Positions 25,301 through 36,126 of a stretch of 64,000 nucleotides of DNA are shown here, one piece after another; position 1 is the stretch's first letter; each line of letters opens with the position of its first letter. Position numbers and translations under genes: made by a program. The notes below the pieces were generated by a model. It saw nothing but the letters and a program-made list of their open reading frames with translations. It did no database searches and was not told the origin of the DNA. The DNA is from Albugo candida. Taxonomy: Eukaryota > Oomycota > Peronosporomycetes > Albuginales > Albuginaceae. Location: NCBI GenBank assembly GCA_905220665.1, contig CAJNAR010000024.1, forward strand, positions 174,159 through 238,158, given 5' to 3'.

Positions 25301-26390
25301 CTATTCTGAGACGCCGTCAGTACTAAATGAAGCAGCCGCTGTGGTTCCACTGCGACCAAAAAAACTACATTATGAAGCTGCTACGCCTAATCCTAACACG
25401 CAAAGCATTTGGTATAACTTGGCATCATGGAAAAACCACGTCGCACATTCCTTCGATAGAGTCGAAGTCTGCAAGACGTTTTTCGAAAAAGCAACACCTG
25501 GCTAACGAAGGGATATTTCGTCGACATAAGTTACAAAGACGAAGAGCTGAACGCGTCGGATATGGTTAAAGAAAAGTTTTTGAGTCGACTTCACGATATA
25601 GACACTCAGATCCTACAGCGTATCCACTCGACGATTGGTCTCATCACTTGGATCCAACCAAAAGCATATTCCACGCTCTCAACTAGCACGAATCGTCTGG
25701 AAACCTCCCGAGCTAACCAAGAGTCATCCTATGTTGACGATTGGTCATCACGGGAGAGATCGGAGACACTAGATACAACGAGTTCGAAAATTTATGGCTA
25801 CATTCCGACATCTTCGGAAAAGTTTCTTACCGATTTTCGAAGATCTGCAGTTTCTCGTCAGCTCTTTCGGATATTGCCAGTTCGATATCGTTTCTGGTTT
25901 TGATGGATATTCAGCCCGACATTATATTGTGTACGCAGCCTTCGTGTGGGCGGTGGAATCCGATCAACATCTCTTTCTCGAGTGCGATCATACGGCACAG
26001 TAAGGGGTACAGTGACTTCCTACTTGGGACCAATTCTTCTCATCCCAATCATGTTAAGCGCACATTGCATGTGCAATCGTACCAGCACTACAGTCGGATT
26101 GGAAAGAGTTTTGGCAGATTATATCCGATTTATGGCTTCCGTTGCAAGAGGTGTCACTGCATTTCGTCCAGAGCGATTGGTATCGTCTTTTGCTCGACCA
26201 GCTATTAGCAACTCTGACAATTCCAGCACTTTCCGTGATCTACACCACGTTTACTGCGCACGTTCGGTATGCTCTAAGACAGTATTAAGATCAAAACGAA
26301 CGCATTTAGCTTGCAAAGGTGCTGGATCAGCCCGTAACGCAAGGTTAATTCGGTGGATGCTCAGAAGTGCAGTGCAACTCGCATCCTAAT
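22329..26390 (+). pseudogene. LINE ORF2: apurinic-type endonuclease + reverse transcriptase, broken
   Basis: The endonuclease occupies about 22371-22960: N-terminal LTVNVNGIHKNG, CCVQETKF with the catalytic Glu, NVYAPV, and FGDFNTPLD. A stop at 22959-22961 replaces a Trp codon that is intact in copy 2. The reverse transcriptase spans about 23800-24730, with SSPGMDGLPAAFY, RPIAL, FFDFEKACDRVN, PQRGVKQGDPLSALLF, the catalytic FCADDS box and SFKYLGIPLG. A zinc-binding motif (CTQPSCG...HLFLECDH) is near 25930-25995. Several frameshifts interrupt it. Order and motifs indicate an L1/Tad-like clade with no RNase H seen. Confidence 0.88.
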
Positions 26391-26591
26391 AGATGGCTCT
26401 GTTCAGCTTAGTATGACGCACACACTTTGCACACCACGGTACTTTTTAACAATTACTGCTATCTATCATTTACACGCCGGACACACTCTCGTATTCTTGT
26501 GGTTCAGACTGCCGCAATACAGGACATCAAGGAGAAGAGATACTATCATCGCTCACAGGTATTTTCACGAAACGTTTTTAATATGTATATA

Positions 26592-26800
26592 GGGAACCTA
26601 TCGATTTTATACCACTTTTTTCCAAAAATATGGTTTATATACCAAAAGTTGGAAAAATATGGTTTTATACCAAACGTTAAAAAATATGGATTTTATACCA
26701 AAAGTTGAAAAAGCATGGATTATATACCAAAAATTAAAAAAATATGAATTATATACCAGAAGCTCAAAAACTATGGTTTATATACCAGAACGAATATTAC
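26592..26800 (+). repeat. left TIR of MULE copy 3: tandem ~28-bp units
   Basis: About six head-to-tail units contain (t)ataccaaaagtt, A-rich spacer and atatgg(t/a)tt, and end at cgaatattac. Units differ by a few bases and by 1-2 bp in length. Confidence 0.9.
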
Positions 26801-26890
26801 CCGCGCGCAACCGGATTATAAAAAATACACGAAAAGGTCTAAACATTATGTAAAATTATAGAAATATATTGTTTTATCACTAGGAGAAGA

Positions 26891-28731
26891 TTAGTCCTTG
26901 CAGGTGCGCTTGTTGTGGCCGTAGTTACCGCATGTAGTGCCCTCGTTGCTGCGCTTCTTCTTGAAAGCTTCTGTGGCAGCCTGAAACTCGATTCGCTTCG
27001 ACTTCTTCGGCCGGCCACGCTTCTTTGACACCATGAGAGGTTGGTGTCTTTCTAAACGCATCAATTCATCCGTAGTCTCGCATGGACTCATCTTTACCAT
27101 GGGGTCGTAAGCACGCTGGTACACCTCCCTAGTCCACGACGCATCGCAGAAAGTCTTGATTAGCGAGAGCTTGTTGACGGATCGAAGGGCCGCATAGAGA
27201 TGAGAGCATGGCCCTTTCATGTCGCCAAAGTAGCCACAAGAACAAGAATTTTCAGGATTAACTAGATCCATAGAATACTCCACAGGAAGCTCTCCATCCT
27301 TCCTCACCTTGACCACGAAGGATGACAGGCAACTCGGGACGATTTCGATCCTGTCAACGACAGAGACATAGTGCTTGCGCTCGAATTCCTTGGTTGCGTA
27401 ATCTGTTAGCTCTCCCCATGAAGCCGACTTGGCGACTGATTCAACCCACTTGATCCCTATGTACTTTTCCATCGCCATAAGACAGTCCAGAAGTGGCTTC
27501 TCTCTAGCTTTGAGCAGGACGTTATTAACAGACCCACATTGTTGCTAGTCATGGTCCCAAAGCGTGGACGTATACTATACGCGGCAGCCCATTTGAGCTT
27601 GTCTGCATCGAGTAGCCATTGCAACGCCTTTGCATTGTGTTTCTTCAACTCACTGGCTTGCCGTTCGAATGACGCAACCGTCAAGAACTTGGCCAGATTT
27701 CATTCTTGGTCCTCCAAGGTCGCATTGCGAAAGTTGTCGTTGAAATTCTCGAGCATGTGACGAACACAAACATGTGAGGTATGTCACCTGCTTTAACTTG
27801 CATCGCTGGAATGAGACCCTTGTAACGGTCGGAGATGAAGAATGCTGTAGCTTCTATAGAGCGTAGAAGAAAGTCCAGGAACCATGACCGAGTGTCTTTT
27901 GTCTCACCTGACACCCAAGAGACCGCGACAATTTATACTTCATTGTTGCTGTTTTTATATCAAGCGACAAGAAAGACTCCACCATATTTGTACTTCAAAA
28001 ATGTGCCATAGAGATTGATACCGCGATCTGGAAATTCGCGAAGTGCATGAATGCCGGGCTTGTATACGATGACACCCGAGAATTTTTGTCCTCACGCAAC
28101 GTGATATCTGCCTTGTGTCCGCGCTTGTTCATTTTGTGTATGTATGACAAGGTGAACTGGTCCTGCGTGTGATCTTCATCAAAGAGTTGCGCTTTGAGTC
28201 GAATGCAGGCGTCAACACAAGTCTTGTACGTCAATAGACGCCCACCAGCCGTCAGCTTCTTCTGCATCTCAGCTGGACTGGCGTCACGAACCTTATCAAG
28301 GACGAACTGGAGGATCGAATCAATCAAAGCGTATATGAAGACTTGTTTCCACGACTAGCTTCGTATGAAGCCAAGTCAACACTCTTTGTGTCGCATGCGT
28401 GCCGCACGAACGTATGACGCGGCTCAAATCCCCTATCATACGCAAAAGCGACCGCGAAGCTGCAATTTGAATCGACACATAATACCTTGTAGCATCTGTG
28501 GTCGCTCGATATGACACTAAATGTTCGTCCAACTTTTTCGTTGTCTTCAATGATCGCACTTGTTATATCGTCACGACTAGCGTAGCCGCATGAGTGGAAG
28601 TATGCACGCCCGTATGCCCAGTCCCCTGGTGAACAGCCGTCACTTGACTCTTGTGTCTCACCAACGTAGACATCGTTGCTGCCAGTCGTCATAGTCGCCA
28701 GATGTGAATATTGTAACGATATAGCACTCAA
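26891..28731 (-). pseudogene. MULE transposase (copy 3), broken
   Basis: It reads right to left from about 28731. The N-terminal FAR1/plant-MULE-like region is at 28324-28731. A shifted frame follows at 28327-27995, then a stretch at 27914-27681 with FFISDRYKGLIPAMQ (second catalytic Asp). FGTMTSNNVGLL (27.55 kb) is the usual site of the catalytic Glu, which is not conserved. The last 195 codons (27478-26891) are intact and carry the SWIM zinc finger (CSCGYFGDMKGPCSH), an AT-hook (KKRGRPKKSKR) and a zinc-knuckle remnant (CGNYGHNKRTC, first Cys lost). At least four frames are needed, so this copy is inactive although its ends remain sharp. Confidence 0.85.
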
Positions 28732-28832
28732 GAATGTGTAAACTTCAGACTTTCTGGTATTTTTTTCATAATTTCAAATAAACTTTAGACTTTTTGGTGT
28801 ATTTTTCATTTTTTTTTTTTAATTTCGCCCGT

Positions 28833-29041
28833 GTAATATTCGTTTTGGTATATAAACCATACTTTTTCAACTTTTCGTATATAATCCATATTTTTCAACT
28901 TTTGGTATAAAAACCATATTTTTTCAAGTTTTGGTATATAATCCATATTTTTTCAAGTTTTGGTATAAATACCATATTTTTGAAACTTTTGGTATATAAA
29001 CCATATTTTTGAAACTTTTGGTATAAAATTCCCATATTCTC
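28833..29041 (-). repeat. right TIR of MULE copy 3: tandem ~28-bp units
   Basis: Inverted counterpart of 26592-26800, identical in length (209 bp). It starts at gtaatattcg and contains about six units with the core aacttttggtat(a). The outermost 22 bp of the two ends match imperfectly. Confidence 0.9.
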
Positions 29042-29444
29042 ATGTATATATGTCATTTAAGATAGCCGAGAAGACAGTTAGTTTGATGCTAGTACTACAT
29101 ACACCTTCAACTAAGCTTGCTAACGGAGGAATGAGTCGTATGGAGCAAGTATGTAATTAACCTAGTGATAAAGAAAACAGTTGTGTATTGTCATTCACAA
29201 ATTCTACCTTAGACAGCTACACATGATTCGAGGTCGTGATATACTTGGTCGAACAAGCTTTTGACGGTTTCGTACCATGGATAACACAAGGATCAATACA
29301 TCCCTCAATATTTCAACAAAATGGCGTAATGTTCCGCTTGACCGATGCCTTCTCACTTTGCACGATAACTCTTCGATGCTGATCATTGTGCGTCCAACAT
29401 CCAAGATAATATCTTGAATGTCGTGCATGCGTCAAATTCACCAG

Positions 29445-30512
29445 TCAGCACACTAAACCGCGCACAGGTACATGCACCGATGAGGGTAAATACTGTTTCT
29501 GGAGCCATGTGTGTGATGTAGAAAACGGGACATATAGCTCCAGTGTACCGTCCGAGCGCAAATCCCAAGAACTGAACTGGAAGTTGACATTACCGAAGTA
29601 TTCCACGATCTTGAAACGGCCAAATGTAGGAGATCCGCAAAATTTTGACAGCGCGTACTCCCTCGCATTTGGAAACTTGTGACCCGTTATGCGAAGTGTT
29701 CCGGTCCCGACGCACTCCATTTTGATATCTTGTCTTGCAATACCACGTAAGCTAGCTTTTAAGACTATTCCATTTTTGCGTCGTTGTACCTGATAATACG
29801 GTTTCCAGACAGGTAAGGTTAGTGGATGATCATATGTAGAATGATGCGTATTGGATCCGGCAAGCTCCAGAGAATTGGCCATTTGACGTGCACCCTCAGC
29901 TGCTGGCTCCAATTTCAAACAAATACTGTCACTGCTTTGCATCAAACCCTGGGGACTATCGCTATCTTTATCGAGTATCTTCTTCTCAGTGGGTAAATTT
30001 TTTTTCATCGGAACAGCCTCTTGCATCTTTTCTTTTTGGTTACAACGATCCACAAGCACGTTTTGTATTTGACGAAGGAGCTCCTCACCGAACTTCCTCA
30101 AACGCGCGCTTTTTAGCTTCCATCTATCTGCACAGGCTAGAAGGCGCTGAACTTTCTTGACTAACGCTTTTCTCTTCATTTTCAACTCCTCTTCTCCGTG
30201 ACTTTCTATGGTGTCAAGCTGACACAAAATTTGAGTCAAATTCTCAGCCTGTTCTTTAGTATGGTAATCAAATGTGCCCAGTTCCGTCTGGAGTCGCTTC
30301 ACATTATGATCCAAGTTCTGTCTTCTGATCATACTTGAGCTCCGTAATTTCCATACGATCCCGCATACACGACCGCACAATAGGCTATGACGTTGGGGTA
30401 TCCGCTCAAGTAATACGTGCTTGCAAGCGTCCACTTTTTCTTCCATCGCAGTCAGCCGCTTGGACGCTAGTAAAGCCTCTTCATTCACTTGGTGTAATTC
30501 TTTGATATTCAT
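29445..30512 (-). CDS. BAG-domain + alpha-crystallin (Hsp20-like) co-chaperone
   Basis: Single-exon gene, 355 residues, starting MNIKELHQ. Residues ~1-80 are heptad-rich coiled coil. Residues ~85-132 match a BAG domain (ENLTQILCQLDTIE, then MKRKALVKKVQRLL), the helical bundle that binds the Hsp70 ATPase domain and promotes nucleotide exchange. Residues ~236-335 form an alpha-crystallin-type sandwich (VLKASLRGIARQDIKMECVG, TLRITGHKF, FGRFKIVEYFG, DGTLELYVPF), as in small heat-shock proteins. A likely cytosolic co-chaperone joining Hsp70 regulation with holdase function; this role is inferred from domains. It is divergent from the decarboxylase gene, with 117 bp between the two start codons. 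A broken copy lies at 15845-16345. Each domain is short and somewhat diverged, so either call could be tested by profile search. Confidence 0.78.
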   Translation of the reverse strand: MNIKELHQVNEEALLASKRLTAMEEKVDACKHVLLERIPQRHSLLCGRVCGIVWKLRSSSMIRRQNLDHNVKRLQTELGTFDYHTKEQAENLTQILCQLDTIESHGEEELKMKRKALVKKVQRLLACADRWKLKSARLRKFGEELLRQIQNVLVDRCNQKEKMQEAVPMKKNLPTEKKILDKDSDSPQGLMQSSDSICLKLEPAAEGARQMANSLELAGSNTHHSTYDHPLTLPVWKPYYQVQRRKNGIVLKASLRGIARQDIKMECVGTGTLRITGHKFPNAREYALSKFCGSPTFGRFKIVEYFGNVNFQFSSWDLRSDGTLELYVPFSTSHTWLQKQYLPSSVHVPVRGLVC

Positions 30513-30629
30513 TTGGCAAAATCGAAACTAAGCATCAGCTACGTTGACGCAAGTAAAATCACTCCAATTATAGCGCCGAATCGAAAGGATAATCGCGAAT
30601 ATTCCGGAACATCTTGGCTACGTTGCGAC
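30513..30629. promoter_or_regulatory. shared divergent promoter region
   Basis: Only 117 bp separate the start codons of the BAG/Hsp20 gene (minus) and the phosphatidylserine decarboxylase gene (plus), so both core promoters and 5' UTRs must sit here or overlap the genes. No TATA box is obvious. An upstream in-frame extension of the decarboxylase to 30513 is open but contains no ATG. Confidence 0.55.
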
Positions 30630-32240
30630 ATGGTACCCATAATGTGGTACAAGCACCAAGCTCGAAGTCTACGATATAAACGGAATGCGCTATTGAGGTA
30701 CGCGCAGTAAGCTTTGTGAGAGTAGGAAGGTTTGGTTTTGTGATGCTCCTTTCAGATCTAAATTACAATTCTTTCTTCACGAGAAAAGATTTTCCCGATT
30801 CACCGATAACACCGTCGGCTACTTTCGACAAGCATACGAGAATGGATGGAAAATACCAGCCGCTTTGGGATTTACGTTAATCGGAATTCTACAGTGTTAT
30901 CATTTAACTCGTCAAAGTGAAAGCGACAACTCAGAGCATGTTGCATCTGGTCTGGGGCGATTTTCCACCCACGCAAGTATTGAAGAGAGGCGCATGCTTA
31001 CACAACGGCAGGTACGGGAAAGATTTCACAATACCTCAATCCATTCGCATTGTCTTTGTATCAGGTCGAGCTGCTGAAGACAGTCCCATATCGTGCAATA
31101 TCTCGATTGTGGGGTCAAGTTAACGATAAAGAACTGTGGGTACTTGTATCCATGAGTATGGTTGCGACTAATCACTAGAATTCTATAGACCAGTGTGGGT
31201 GCGTGAGCCAATCTATCAAACATGGACTTATTTGTTTGGCTGTAACCTTGATGAAATGAAGTGCGCTTTCGTTGTCGGCTCACTCTAGCGCTCATTTTAC
31301 TTATTTTCGATGTAGATACCCATTGAATCACTATCATAATTTGGGCGAGTTCTTTTCTCGTCCATTGAAGAGAGGCGTTCGCTCGTTTATAAACGATATT
31401 CATCATCTAGCAAGCCCTGTGGATGCTGTCGTGGCATCTTTTGGGCGAGTGGTTTTTACAAATGAGATTTGCATGCTAGAGCAAATCAAAGGTGTTCGAT
31501 ACAGAATGGATGAATTTTTGGGATCACGACAACTTTCTATTGATTCGGAGGCTTCTTTATCATCGAAAAATTCTACCAAAATGTTGTACCGCAACACTGA
31601 GATGCTGGAACATTAGTCTTATGCGCATATTTTAGTCTCTTTCATTGTGTATTGTACCTTGCACCGGGTGATTACCATCGGATTCACGACCCAACAGACT
31701 GGAAAATCTTCGAACGGCGCCATTTTGCCGGCAATTTATTTTCAGTGAATAGTTTCGCAGCTCGCCTTATACCTAGTCTATTTGTTGAAAACGAACGAGT
31801 AGCCTTACTGGGGTCATGGAAATTTGGATTTTTCTCAATGACAGCAGTCGGTGCAACAAATGTAGGCTCTATTACACTTTGCATGGAGCCTGAATTTAGA
31901 ACAAATATCAAGGCCCACGATAAAGTATTCAGCCGTAATGTCGCATACATCAGAAAATATGAACGTCCTATCCAAGCTTTGCGTGGCCAGGAACGAGCCG
32001 CATTCAAGGTGAGTGGCATATGCTCTCGGTATAATCGCAATCAATTGAGAGTAGAATTCTTGTAGCTCGGTTCGACTGTCGTATTGATCTTTGAAGCCCC
32101 TGAAACTTTCAAGTTCAGCGTTCAGGCAGGTCAAAAGGTATCAAGATGTCAATACTACTTCGAGACGTACGTTAAGACCCTTTCTTGTTGCTCAGGTCCG
32201 CCTCGGCTCCTCTATCGGCCATTGCAAACCAGCAAGCTGA
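30630..32240 (+). CDS. PSD1: phosphatidylserine decarboxylase, mitochondrial type, eight exons
   Basis: Converts phosphatidylserine to phosphatidylethanolamine in the mitochondrial inner membrane. Exons: 30630-30697, 30756-31011, 31065-31135, 31189-31260, 31316-31585, 31636-32008, 32066-32137, 32196-32240. The seven introns are 50-58 bp, all GT-AG, and the total is 1,227 nt (408 residues). The N-terminus is Arg/Lys-rich like a mitochondrial presequence and is followed by a membrane segment ([18 protein letters not shown]). Family motifs are [69 protein letters not shown], and the self-processing LGST box, where the pyruvoyl group forms at Ser. The LGST codons begin exactly after the sixth intron. 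A short C-terminal alpha subunit ([11 protein letters not shown]) follows. All expected active-site blocks are present. The substitution of the usual SPVDG by SPVDA is a small oddity. Confidence 0.93.
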
Positions 32241-32541
32241 AGCACCTTTGTTGTAGTGGTCTCCTATGGAAAGTTGCTGAGCCCAACGCTACGAGCTGTT
32301 CCTGGTGGATATTAAAAACTAAACAAATGTGGTTCTTTACAGATATTTCTTTTTATGGCGAGTTATTTTTACGTTAAATGGTAATCAAATATTATACCAA
32401 TCGTAGCCGAATGTGACGATCAAATTAGCGAAATGGTAGGCTTGACAAAAATATGGACGATTCAAGTTCGAAAAGGATCAAGGACATAAATCTCCGGCCT
32501 GATACGCAAGACGTCAATTGCGACCCATTCGATGAGAAATG
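32241..32541. other. convergent intergenic spacer
   Basis: 301 bp between the stop codons of the decarboxylase (plus) and the coiled-coil gene (minus). It must contain both polyadenylation regions. No frame or repeat is seen. Confidence 0.6.
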
Positions 32542-33718
32542 TTAGAGTCTGAGAGGGCAGAATCGCAGCCGTCTCTTGTCTTCATTTTTCTTCTTTCGAA
32601 GGATCTCCTAAAGGATCATCTCATAAGTTTCAAAATCAAATATTGCCTGTCACAACCTTTTTGTAACGAGTCAAATCTTGATACTGCCGTTCAACTTCCG
32701 CAAAGCCACGCTGTTTTTCCAACTCCGCAGTCTCGCTGGTGTACTTTGTGTGAAAAGTTGTGCAAGTGGCTTCACGCAGGTATTTACCTTTGCAGTCTAC
32801 TTTCTAGTATGGCTTTGAAGCTATTGTTTCGATTACGTTGCACGTCTAGTTGCATATCCAAACAATCAATTTCACGACAAATATCATCGTTAAATGGATT
32901 AGATTGCCCCTAGTCATATAAATGAGAGATCAGAGCTAACGATGCAAAGTTGTTTGTCATCCAACTCACATTTCCTATGGCAAATTTTTCGTTGAAGCAA
33001 TTTGTGGGGTTTAGACTTTCCACATCCGTACTTGAGTGATGGATGTCTTGATCTTTTGCGGTGAATATACTCTCGATATCTCGAGCAGAAATAATTTTGA
33101 AAAAGCCGGCTTCGTCGACATACCTCCACAGCTGAATGGACTGAAACTTTCTCTCTAAATAGATCAAGACTTCGAAGATGAGATTTGATTTCGCATGTTG
33201 TGGCTACCCACCTTCATCTTTGACTGATTTGATGACATCATTTTGATTCTTTATCACCAGCTCTTCTAATCTTTTCTTTGATGGTAAACCTATGCTTCCG
33301 GTAATGGATCGTGCTCAAAGAATGACTTGCAGCTTCAAGACGTACATTTTCTCGACGAATGATTCCATTTTTTTATGTCGTGTGTTGCAGGTGTTGAATG
33401 TAGATAGTTTGTTATCTCACACAATTGCTTTTCCATGACATCAAGGATCTGGATTGTCTTTGCTTTTCCTCGCTATATGAACAAATGACGAATAACTCGT
33501 TTGAATATGTCAGGGATACCACAATCCTCAACCTTGAGTTCTTGCACTATCCTTGTGGCCGTTGCTTTTGAAATGCACCATTCACTTTCTTGATTAAGCT
33601 CGTAGTAAAATGCTTTTTTCAATGTGTTACAGTGGTTATGTGGAATAGATGGAATCGGAATTGGATGCAATGAGGTCAAGAGACCTTGACTTATTTCGGA
33701 CTTTTGATTCTTGCTCAT
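32542..33718 (-). CDS. coiled-coil protein of unknown function, seven exons
   Basis: Gene model read on the minus strand: exons 33718-33533, 33472-33346, 33289-33212, 33154-32970, 32909-32788, 32735-32657, 32607-32542. The six introns are 49-60 bp with GT-AG borders, and exons total 843 nt (280 residues). Starts MSKNQKSEISQG. The N-terminal third is Pro/Ile-rich and then helical. The C-terminal half is strongly charged and heptad-like (DICREIDCLDMQLDVQRNRN, AELEKQRGFAEVERQYQDL), ending in a Lys/Arg-rich tail. I do not recognise the family; cytoskeletal or kinetochore coiled-coil proteins have this general look. If the first intron is not removed, the frame stops at 33473-33475, so that intron is the least certain. 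It sits 69 bp downstream of the cullin stop on the same strand. Confidence 0.6.
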
Positions 33719-33787
33719 CAGCTATTCATCTCAGAGTTATCAAATACCGGTATTTAGGTTGAGTTTCTCAATTGTATTGCATTCAGC

Positions 33788-36126
33788 TTATGCAAGATAG
33801 CGATACGTGTTTTCTACTTTTGGGTCCCGTTCTAAGTAATCGCGATCAATTAGAGCCTCAATACGTCGCTTGATAACTTTTAAGTTAGGCCGGAAGAAAG
33901 AAAGCTGACTCAATACTTCGGATATGAGTTGTTGATGCTGTAAGGATTTACGAGCTTTCATAATACGCACGATTGCAGCTTCGATTGCTATACTTCGATC
34001 GTCTTCCACATGTTTTTGACTATGGCTATCTTCCAAAGAAGCCATTGGGATCCGAATCTTGCGCATGGGGCACGAAAACGTTTTGTTTAGTGCGAAATAA
34101 TCGTTTGTTGAGATGGTCTTCCCAGGGGGAGTTTTGGTCAAGATTTTGTACTTTCCACATGACAGCGAGTGCAGGATCCGTTTCACAACGTCTACGGATA
34201 GATTGAGTGCTTCTCGTAATGTTTCAAAAGAAAAAGGACCTTCTGCATCATTGAATAGTAGCAATGCTACTGCCTGCAATGTGGTCACTTGTAGATCGTA
34301 CTGTTTTCGAGACGAAAATGATGCTCGGACCTATAAAATATATGTGAGGAATGGCGTGCAGGCGTATAAAGAGAATACCTCCATACCGTAGCGTTTCCAA
34401 GAGAATGCATCCATTGTAAACGCCGATGGCTCGTTTTGGAATCATAGTAAATTTTGAAAGAGCTCATACATTGTACCATCGGAGGAGGCATTGTGACTTC
34501 CAAGATTTTGTAAGACGGCCAGTAACCCGTCGTTAAGACCTGTGCAGTGAATTCTATAGCACCAGTATCGGTTTTGATTGATGCACCGCTCTTGTCGGAT
34601 TCACCACTTTCAACCTTGCTTTGTGATTTCAAAAACGACTCAAAGTCTTGTTGATGATCGGTACCAATCGTCAAGTCATTCATCATTCCTTCCATTTTGC
34701 TGGTAAATTGAGCACCACAACGAAGTTTCAGTTTTCCAATCATCAAAAGCTCAGCATCCGTAGAGGCAGAACGCTGATTGAGCAATCGTTTGGCCAACTG
34801 ATTCCTATATATTTCGGCGAAAAGATCTTTATCGATCATATACGAGAACACCGATACAACTTTCTCGAGAAAAGTTTCAACTTGTTCGTCGCTCAACTTT
34901 TCACCACCCGTCTTCAAGATACGATCACAAAAGGTACTCATCAGTTTGGCGGAATTGTCTGACCCAACATCTTTATTGACAAAATCTACAAATGCGTCTT
35001 TTAGTGCTTTTTGAAACAAATTGTTGCCTCCAAATTGTTCATTAACAAGGTTTCGAAATTTATCATGGATGAAGAGGATCTCCTTGATATATTCTGGATC
35101 AGAAGCAGCATCTTTTACCACCCCAGACTGCAGCTCTTGAATCCTTTTTTCAACGATTGCGTTTCCGACAGCAGTGATATGAAGCTGTACAAGGTCAGCG
35201 ATCGGCTCTAATCCATGCTCGATCCTCGAAAATAGACGGAACATCCGGGACAAATCATCCATTTTATCATTACTCATCAATGCAATCACCCCAGAATTTT
35301 CCCGTTCTATCAGCTCCTTCTGCGCTTCTTCTAATAAGACTGTTTCTAATCTTCTAATGACTTTGGGTTCCGTCGAAGCATTTAGATATCTTGAGACTCT
35401 TTGTCGTTCTTGCATCAGTGCTTCTTCCACCTTCTTCAAGTAAAGAGGTGTAGAGTCGTCCGTAAGCCAGCTTTTCGATTTGTTGAGGTAATAAATTCCA
35501 GTATTTTGCAAAAATTCGTTTTCGAAATAATTCTGATACACGCTCAAATACGATTTCATTCCCATAACTTCAAATATCTCTACACAATTCTTAATCATAG
35601 CTGTGTCAATTAATTCGCCATTTCTTTCTTTGTCGATCAACTGAAGCACGACGGATTTTGCTCGACTTGCCACCTTTTGGAATATAACGCGATAGAAACT
35701 TTGCATTCCTGCTTCTTCCAGCGTTGGCAAGGCGTGATGTTTGACATAATATCTATTCAAATACATGAAGAACTTGTACATCCATTGATTCATTATCTTG
35801 TGGTTTTCCCAGCGTTTTACCAACTGTGGAAGAAAAAACTCATCGTGGGTTTGCTGCAAGGAGGGCAACACCGTTTTCTCGAGATATTCGTCAAATGTTT
35901 CCCCATGTAATTTATAAAGCTGTTCGGAATAATTGAATGGAGATCGCTGTGTGCACATATTGTAGCACGTTGTATAGATCGGCATGAACACTTTTGGCGG
36001 AAAAGGGCCCTCGTGAACGTTCTCGAATCCTCTGTTAAGGATATCAAGCAATACGTCAATCGCCTTCGGTTTGATCTCGTGATCCCAGCCTTCTTCTAAC
36101 GTTATCATTGCTTTTGTAGAAACCAT
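33788..36126 (-). CDS. CUL1: cullin-1-like scaffold of an SCF ubiquitin ligase
   Basis: Two exons, 36126-34387 and 34330-33788, joined across a 56-bp intron, giving 760 residues. The N-terminal cullin repeats carry the CUL1-type signature IYTTCYNMCTQRSPFNYSEQLY and TVLPSLQQTHDEFFLPQLVK, which bind Skp1/F-box adaptors. The cullin-homology domain includes DKDLFAEIYRNQLAKRLLN and CGAQFTSKMEGMMNDL, the region that contacts the Rbx1 RING protein. The C-terminal winged-helix block has the neddylation site IVRIMKARK (Lys at about residue 705) and ends with NTYRYLA. Without splicing, the first exon runs into a meaningless tail, which supports the intron. It would act in cytosol and nucleus in ubiquitin transfer to F-box-selected substrates. 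Length and motifs are normal. CUL1 rather than CUL2 or CUL3 is chosen from the N-terminal blocks. Confidence 0.94.

Larger units (their letters stand above)
26592..29041 (-). mobile_element. MULE copy 3 with tandem-repeat TIRs, inserted in a LINE tail
   Basis: The element is flanked on both sides by atgtatata (26583-26591 and 29042-29050), a perfect 9-bp target-site duplication, as expected for MULEs. The empty site is preserved in LINE copy 2 near 50560. The TIRs are each 209 bp (26592-26800 and 28833-29041) and consist almost wholly of a ~28-bp unit repeated about six times. The transposase lies on the minus strand. This insertion is younger than the LINE it disrupts. Confidence 0.92.
20830..29115 (+). 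mobile_element. LINE retrotransposon copy 1, interrupted by a MULE
   Basis: A non-LTR element with an ORF1-like region, an endonuclease/reverse-transcriptase ORF2 and a 3' tail. The tail is split by a MULE inserted at 26592-29041 and resumes at 29051 (tgtcatttaagatagcc...), matching the uninterrupted tail of copy 2 at 50567-50637. The 5' boundary is uncertain. It lies just after the decayed MULE at 18.1-20.7 kb and may have inserted into it. Frames are broken throughout. Confidence 0.8.

Noticed and set aside
26592..26800. CRISPR-like array
   Set aside because: The ~28-bp units are contiguous tandem repeats without unique spacers, occur inverted at the other end of the element, and lie in a eukaryotic transposon.
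30513..30629. Upstream extension of PSD1 from a TTG at 30513
   Set aside because: The frame is open but has no ATG. The ATG at 30630 gives a credible mitochondrial presequence.
34285..34386. Open extension of the cullin frame past 34387
   Set aside because: The added residues do not match cullins, whereas splicing of the 56-bp GT-AG intron restores the family sequence exactly.
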